This document shows positions 57,720-64,000 of a DNA stretch of 64,000 nt, in pieces; within the stretch, counting starts at the first letter, position 1; each line of letters starts with the position of its first letter. This DNA comes from Dasypus novemcinctus (Eukaryota > Chordata > Mammalia > Cingulata > Dasypodidae). The DNA is taken from contig NC_080677.1 of NCBI RefSeq assembly GCF_030445035.2, positions 109,423,263 through 109,487,262 on the forward strand, given 5' to 3'. A program made the translations under genes and the position numbers. A model generated the notes under the pieces. The model saw only the letters and a list, made by a program, of their open reading frames with translations. It made no database searches and was not told the origin of the DNA.

Positions 57720-58700
57720 AAATAAACATTTATTTATTTTTTACAATATCGATGTATGGTTTTTTAAAAGAAAATTTAGGAAATACAGATGAGTTAAAAA
57801 AAAAAAAAAAAGAGTCCACGTCCATTTAATCTATCACCTAGAGAAACTACTTACAACACTTTGGTATATCTATTCCAAGTCCTTTTCATGGTTAGATTTC
57901 TTTTAAAAAATAAATTGTGCTCATAACATTTTATAGTCTATTTTTAATGAGTTGATATATTTTGAGAATTTTCTTGTGTTACTAAATATGCTAATGCAAC
58001 ATTATTACTATTGTTTAAAATAGTATTGGCTACTTTTTCACTTTCATTTTTTAAGATGAAATTTATAATAATTTTGTTCATTATTAATAATCCCATTGGT
58101 ATTTATATTGTGGTAAATATAGAAATTTATCTGGGAAGAGTTTATATCTTTATAACAGAAAATTAAATGTTTTCATCTATAAAGACAGGTCTCTCCCTTT
58201 GATTCTTATTTTATGTTTTCTCAATTAAATTTATAGTTTTGTCATTAGGTCCAGCACATTAAAAGTTTATTTCTAAGTATTTATATTTTAATTACATTGA
58301 AAATTGGATAGTTCCCAACTCATTATTTTTCTAAGTAATTATTAAGGTAAAAACATGGGAATGCAATTGATTTTTAGTATTTTACTGAAATACTGAAATT
58401 TAATCATTTTTAAAATTTATTCCTTTGAGTTTCCGTATCACAACATCTGAAATAATGACCATTTTACCACCACCCTTCCAGTAACTAGTCCCCTTTTATC
58501 TTTTTTATTATTGTATTGTTTTGGAAGGAATATCCAGAACTATATTAAATAGTGTAGGGGTCTTTGTCTTGTTTCACTCTTAAGTGTAGCATTGTGGGTT
58601 TTGTTTGTTTGTTTGTTTCTTAGTTATTTCTAATTTACTAAGCTCTTTCTTTTTAAGTTGGAATGTGTTCTAAGTTTATTAAATGCCTTTTCAACATCTT
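57720..58700 (-). mobile_element. Degraded L1-like sequence
   Basis: T-rich plus strand with antisense L1 landmarks (TTTCTAAGTATTTATATTTT, GTTTCACTCTTAAGTGTAGC). Limits are approximate. Confidence 0.5.
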
Positions 58701-58707
58701 TATTAGT

Positions 58708-59326
58708 TTCCAAGAGTTTCTATAACAAACTACCACAAATTTGGTGGCTTAATGGGAAACGGACTTTGGCCCAGTGGTTAGGGCATCCGTCTACCACATG
58801 GGAGGCCCGTGGTTCAAGCCCCGGGCCTCCTTGACCCGTGTGGAGCTGGCCCGTGCGCAGTGCTGATGCGCGCAAGGAGTGCCGTGCCACACACCCCCGC
58901 GTAGGGGAGCCCCACGCGCAAGTAGTGCACCCATAAGGAGAGCCGCCCAGCGCGAAGGAGGGAACAGCCTGCCGAGGAATGGTGCCACCCAGTGCTGCTG
59001 ACGAAAACAAAGAAACAAGACGCAGCAAAAAGACACAGAAAACAGACAACCGGGGGAGGGGAGGGGAATTAAATAAATAAATATAAATCTTTAGGAAAAA
59101 AAATTTGGTGGCTTAAGCCAACAGAATTTATATACCGACAGTTCTGGAGGCTGGAAGTCCATAATTAAGGTGTCAACAGTATAGGTTTTTTTCTGGAGGC
59201 TCTAAAGGAGAGTCAGTTCCGTGACTCTTGTAGATGCATCACTCCATTCTCTGCCTCTATCTACATATCATCCTTTCCTCTGTGTCTTCTCCTCTTATAA
59301 GGACATACGTCATTGGAGTTAGGGCC
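58708..59326 (-). mobile_element. MaLR-like LTR fragment split by a SINE
   Basis: TTTCTATAACAAACTACCAC is followed after the SINE by ACAGTTCTGGAGGCTGGAAG, then CTCCATTCTCTGCCTCTA and CTTATAAGGACATACGTCAT, a typical antisense MaLR series. Confidence 0.75.
58753..59100 (+). mobile_element. DAS-like SINE with 16-bp target duplication
   Basis: AAATTTGGTGGCTTAA occurs exactly on both sides (58737-58752 and 59101-59116). The head TGGGAAACGGACTTTGGCCC and an AAATAAATAAATATAAATC-type tail are intact. It lacks some of the body found in other copies. Confidence 0.96.
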
Positions 59327-59740
59327 TGTAATGATCTGAGCATACCCCGGAAAAGTACGTGCTTAAAGTTAATCCATGCCTGAGAGTGTGGACCCATTGC
59401 AAGTAGGATCTTTTGGTGAGTAGGATCTTAAGAGGTGACCTCTTACTGGAGTCCTTTATAAAAGAATGAAATTCAGACACAGAAAGAGAAAGCCATGTAA
59501 GCATGAAGCTGAAAGCACTAAAATCCAGAAGAGAAGGGAGACCAGCAGACATTGCCGTGTGTTCTGCCCCTGACAGAGGAGTCCAGGATTGTCGGCAGCC
59601 ACTCTTTGGGAAGAAAGCATCGCCTGATGATACCTTGATTTGAACATTTTTCTCAGCCTCAAATTTGTAAGCTTGTAAGTTAGCAAATGCCCATTGTTAA
59701 AAGCCAATGCAGTTCTTCTACCACATTGTTTTAAGAATAT
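59327..59740 (+). mobile_element. MaLR-like LTR
   Basis: It begins TGTAATGATCTGAGCATAC, continues ACTGGAGTCCTTTATAAAAG and GACACAGAAAGAGAAAGCC, and ends with a CCCATTGTTAAAAGCCAATG block. It is the plus-strand counterpart of the LTR at 3267-3708. The right end is uncertain. Confidence 0.75.
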
Positions 59741-60052
59741 GATGTTTCATGGGAAAAATACAACTAATGTAACATATAGACTATTGTTAACAGTAATAAT
59801 GTAATATGTTGGTAGCAAAGGGAAAGGAGATACTGTATCAATGCTAAAAGTTAAAAAATGAATACGGACTTTAGTTTTATGAGATATGAACATGGTTAAG
59901 CATTTTCCCCCCTCAATTTCATTAGCAAGGAGACATTAGTCGTGTCATTGAACTAAGCTGTGCTCATTTATGTATCTTTTAGAACACTGGAGAAACAACT
60001 GAGTGTGTTTTTAAGATTAAACGAGGCAAATGTGCCCGGACAGAATTTTTTA
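59741..60052. other. Unrecognised AT-rich sequence
   Basis: Nothing identifiable was seen. Confidence 0.35.
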
Positions 60053-60068
60053 AAAGTAATGCTTCCAT

Positions 60069-60545
60069 GGGAAATGGATGTGGCTCAACCAATTGGGCTC
60101 TCATCTGCCATATAGGAGATCTAAGCTTCGATGCGCAGGGCCTCCTGGTGAGGGCAAGCTGGCCCACGCAGAGTGCCGGCCCATATAGGAATGCAGCTCG
60201 GCTCAGGAGAGCCGCCCTGCGTGGGAATGCTGCCTCTCTGCAGGAAAGCCACCCCACACAGAGTTGCTGGCTGATGCAAGAGCTGGCCCAGCAGGATAAT
60301 ACAACAAGAGACACAGAAGAGAGAAAGTAAGAAGATGTAGCACAACAGGGGAGCTGAGGTGGTGCAAAAAGAGTAATCACCTCTCTCCTACTCTGGAAGG
60401 TCCCAGGATCGGTTCCTGGAGCTGCCTAATGAGAAGACAAGCGGACACAGAAGAACACACAGTGAAAGGACACAGCAAATGGACACAGAGGGCAGACAAT
60501 GGGAGGCATAGGGGGAGAAATAAATAAAATAAATCTTAAATAAAT
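60069..60545 (+). mobile_element. DAS-like SINE, dimeric form, with 16-bp target duplication
   Basis: AAAGTAATGCTTCCAT flanks both sides exactly (60053-60068 and 60546-60561). The head is GGGAAATGGATGTGGCTC. A second tRNA-like unit starts near 60350 (GGGGAGCTGAGGTGGTGCAA) with a GGATCGGTTCC B box. The tail is AAATAAATAAAATAAATC. Confidence 0.96.
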
Positions 60546-60859
60546 AAAGTAATGCTTCCATATACGGTAACCACTAAGTTTCCATTTTTGAAGAATAAAA
60601 TTCATAGTTACTTGCAATTACGTTGAGGAACTGGCATATTAGTCTGTTTTCTTTTATTAGGCACTGCCTATGTTCCCAAGGAATTCTTGTTCATTTAACT
60701 GAGAATATAGCAGCACTCCCCAGCATGGGAGCTTAATATTTTCTTGTTTATTGTGTGGGTCTTCACTCACTGGATAACACACTAAGACAAGATAAACACT
60801 TACATATTCTATAGAAGAATGCCCTAGGTGTGCCCTATCCCATATATTTCCAAACACCC

Positions 60860-63160
60860 AATGCTCTATACTAGTAACCCTCCCCTGCCATATTTACCAA
60901 AAGAACATTCCCAACATTGTAGTCTTAACCATAGACCTGCAATTCCCTAGAGTTCACCTGTTCCTTCCTCTAACCCTCTTCCCAGTCCCATGGATAGTCC
61001 AACCCAACCCCCTTACACTACTCCCCCTCACAGACTAGCATCGCCAAACCCAAACACATCACTGCACCACTCTCACACCCATCCATTGCCCAACCACAGC
61101 CTTCCATCTTATAGATTTTGCCTAAATGGGCATTGGCTCACCACCCTGTACTCCTTTCTAACTACTGTAAACCTATCTTTCAGGCTCTAGCTCTATGAGT
61201 CTGCTCAATTTGCTTGACGTATCAGTGAGGTCAGGTAATATTTGTCCTTCAGTGACTGGCTTACTTCACTTGACATAAGGTCTTTGAGAGTCATCCATTG
61301 TCCCTTGTGTTAATACTTCATTCCTTCTTTCTGCTGAGTAATATTCCATTGTATGTATATACCACAGTTTGCTTATCCATTCACCTGTTGATAGACATTA
61401 GAATTGCTTCCAACTTTTGGCAATAGTGAATAATGCCAATATGAACATTGGTGTGCATATATCTGTTCATATCCCTGCTTTCAAATTTCTGGATATATAC
61501 CCAGCAGTGGGATTGCTGGATCATATGGCAGTTCTAGAGTTAGTTTTCTGAGAAACCGCCAAACTGTCCTCCACAATGGCTGCACCATTCTGTTCCCACC
61601 AGCAGTGGGTAAGTGTTCCCATTACTCCATATCCTCTCCAACACTTGCAGTCCTCTGTTTTTTTAATAGCCACCAGTCTAATAAGTGTAAGATTTGTACT
61701 TCTAGTTTTAATTTGCATTTCCCTAATAGTTAGTGATGCTAAGCATATTTTCAAGTGCGTTTTAGCCATTTGTATTTCAAATCTCTTGCCCATTTTTCAA
61801 ATAGTTTATCTTTTTATTTTTGAGATATAGGATTTCTTTTTTTTGTGTGTATTTATTTTTTTCATCTTTATTTTCTTTTAAAAGTTACATTAAAAAAAAA
61901 TGAGATCTCCATATACCCCCCACCCACCCACACCACCCCTCCTACATCAACAAACTCTTCCATCATTGTGGCACATCCACTGCACCTGGCAAATATGTTC
62001 TGGAGAACCGCTGCAGCACATGGACAGTGATCCACTTTGTAGTCCACACTGTCCCCCAGTCCACCCAGTGGGCCACGACAGGACACACAACATCCAGCAT
62101 CTGTCCCTGCAACACCACCTAGGACAACTTTAAATCCTGAAAATGCCCCCACACCATATCTCTTCTTCCCTCTTCCAACCATCAGCAGCCATGGTGGCCA
62201 CGCGCTCCACATCACTACTACAATTTCTCCCCATACTAATCACAATAGTTCCCTACCAGAACACCAGTAATTCCACTCTAATCCATACTCTATTCCGCCA
62301 TCTTGTGGACCTTGGATGGCTAGGTCCTTACCAGATAGATGGTTACCAAATATTTTCTCCCATTGAGTAGGCTGCCTTTTCACTTTCTGGACAAACTCCT
62401 TTGATGCACAAAAATTTTAATTTTGAGGAAGTCCCATTTACCTATTTTATCTTTTGTTGCTTGCATTTTGGGTATAAAGTTTATGAACACATTTCCTACT
62501 ACAAGATCTCATAAGTGCTTCCCTGTGTTATCTTCTAGGAGCTTTAAGGTCCTGACTCTTACATTCAGATCTTTGATATATCTTCAGTTAATTTTTGTAT
62601 AGGGCATGAGATGGTGATCCTCTCATTCTTTTGGATATGGATATCCAGTTCTTCAAGCATAATTTGTTGAAGAGGCAATTCTCTCCCAGCTGAGTGGGCT
62701 TGATGGCCTTGTTGATTATCAGCTATCCTTATATGCAAGGATCTATATCAGAACTTTCATTTTTGTTCCACTCGTCAGTGTGCATATCCTTGTGCCAATA
62801 CCAAGCAGTTTTGACCACTGTAGCTTTGTAGTATGTTTTAAAGTCAGGTAGTGTATTCCTCCAATTTTGTTTTTCTTTTTCAATGTGTCTTTGGTTATTT
62901 GGGGCCCCTTGCTCTTCCAAATAAATTTCATAAGTAGCCTTTCCAATTCAGTAAAAAATGCTGTTGTAATGTTTATTGAGATTCTGTTAAATCTGTAAAT
63001 CAGTTTGGGTAGGACAGATATCTTAATGATGTTTAGTCTTCCAATCCATGAACAGGGAATATTTTTCCATTTATTTAGGTCTTAATTTGTTAAACTGCCT
63101 TTTGTCTGTTTTTGAAGTTGAAATAAACTTTAAGGAAAAAAAAGGAAAAAAAAAAAAAGA
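60860..63160 (-). mobile_element. L1 3' part with a nested L1 3' end
   Basis: A C-rich 3' UTR (60860-61200) is followed by antisense ORF2. The minus-strand frames at 62729-62946 read as L1 ORF2 ([14 protein letters not shown], then KTAWYWHKD). The sequence is interrupted at about 61843-62305. Confidence 0.85.
61843..62305 (-). mobile_element. 5'-truncated L1 3' end nested in L1
   Basis: A T-rich tail at the left leads into CCACCCACCCACACCACCCC and CATCATTGTGGCACATCCAC, unlike the host L1. Host ORF2 sequence resumes near 62306-62345 (CCTTACCAGATAGATGGTTA). Confidence 0.75.
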
Positions 63161-63171
63161 TAATACGTTGG

Positions 63172-63584
63172 GAAGCAGACTTGGTCCAATGGATAGGGCA
63201 TCCGCCTACCACATGGGAGGTCTGCAGTTCAAACCCCGGGCCTCCTTGACCCATGTGGAGCTGGCCCATGCGCAGTGCTAATGCACGCAGGAGTGCCATG
63301 TGACGCAGGGGTGTTCCCTGTGTAGAGGAGCCCCACACGCAAGGAGTGCGCCTCGTAAGGAGGGCAGCCCAGCGTGAAAGAAAGTGCAGCCTGCCCAGGA
63401 ATGGCACTGCACACACGGAGAGCTGACACAACAAGATGACGCAACAAAAAGAAACACAGATTCCTGTGTTTCTGATAAGGATAGAAGCAGTCACAGAAGA
63501 ACACACAATGAATGGACACAGAGAGCAGACAACTCGGGGGTAGGGGGAGAGAAATAAATAAAAAATAAATCTTAAAAAAAAAAA
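63172..63584 (+). mobile_element. DAS-like SINE
   Basis: It begins GGGAAGCAGACTTGGTCCAA and has a full body and an A-rich tail. Flanks ATAATACGTTG (63161-63171) and ATAATAGGTTG (63585-63595) form a near-exact duplication. Confidence 0.93.
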
Positions 63585-63599
63585 TAATAGGTTGACCCA

Positions 63600-63795
63600 T
63601 ATCATGGTATCTGTATTTCAGCAACCTACCAAATTGAAACAGAGTCCAAATGGAAAATCCAGAATGATCTCATCTTGAAATCCTTAACTTAATAACATCT
63701 ACAAAGATCCTTTTTCCAAGTAAGGTGACAGTTAGTGGTTCCAGATAGACATATTTTGGGGGAAAACACCATCAACCCTCCACAGCATCAATTAA
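63600..63795 (-). mobile_element. MaLR-like LTR fragment
   Basis: GATCTCATCTTGAAATCCTT, CTACAAAGATCCTTTTTCC and ATTTTGGGGGAAAACACC form the right half of an antisense MaLR LTR. Confidence 0.65.
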
Positions 63796-63804
63796 GAAAG
63801 GTGT

Positions 63805-64000
63805 CTTGTTTTTCTTTTTAATTTTTTTGTTATTAAAGCAGTTATAGGTTCACAGAAAAACCATGAAGGAAGTGCATAGTTCCCAATACACTCCCAACCC
63901 CTAATCCCAACAGTTTTCTCTATTATAAACACTGTGCATTAGTGTGGCAACTTTGTTACACTTGATGAAACAATATTGTTATAATTATATTACTGACTAT
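63805..64000 (-). mobile_element. L1 3' end running out of the window
   Basis: A T-rich tail and TATTAAAGCAGTTATAGGTT, CATAGTTCCCAATACACTCC and ATTAGTGTGGCAACTTTG match the L1 3' UTRs at 4692-5000 and 35580-35995. It continues past 64000. Confidence 0.8.

Overview
Mammalian nuclear DNA, most likely from a xenarthran and probably an armadillo (Dasypus-like). About twenty copies or fragments of a tRNA-Ala-derived SINE match the DAS-type SINEs known from armadillos: heads resemble 'gggaagcagatgtggctc', bodies are CCCCACGC-rich and tails are AAATAAAT-rich. They sit among L1s, L2/MIR relics, ERVL/MaLR-type LTRs and hAT-type DNA-transposon relics. Nothing prokaryotic or organellar is visible.

The only intact protein-coding gene recognised is KLF14 on the minus strand (30166-31113). 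It is a single-exon Kruppel-like factor gene with three C2H2 zinc fingers, lying in a CpG island (about 30180-31580). From established knowledge, KLF14 is a KLF16-derived retrogene in the MEST/COPG2/TSGA13/KLF14 imprinted cluster. Its usual neighbours were not found, so the window reads as the gene-poor surroundings of KLF14.

Layout: 1-4671 holds two ERVL/MaLR-type solo LTRs in unrecognised DNA. 4672 to about 16950 is one minus-strand L1, near full length once its insertions are subtracted. It carries several SINEs and a nearly complete processed pseudogene of RAF1 (10439-13995, minus). That retrocopy includes 5' UTR, damaged coding region and 3' UTR, is flanked by an 18-bp duplication, and has itself been hit by a SINE. 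17143-20290 is an LTR followed by an old L2. 20291-26100 is unrecognised DNA and degraded L1. 26100-30165 is mostly repeat-poor DNA downstream of KLF14. 31590-36535 is degraded minus-strand L1. 36700-40900 is mainly two convergent L2s. 41086-50450 is SINEs and plus-strand L1s, including a SINE inside a SINE. 50460-58700 contains a MER5-like element, a SINE, and a second CpG island (about 53820-54440) with no recognisable gene, followed by L2, MIR, L1 and LTR relics. 58708-64000 is MaLR-type LTRs, SINEs and a minus-strand L1 containing another L1 3' end.

The clearest stories are retrotransposition at several scales (KLF14 as an old functional retrogene, RAF1 as a younger dead one, deeply nested repeats) and the orphan CpG island about 23 kb upstream of KLF14. 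I found no convincing new biological system. Coordinates of old repeats are approximate because they were judged by eye without a repeat library.
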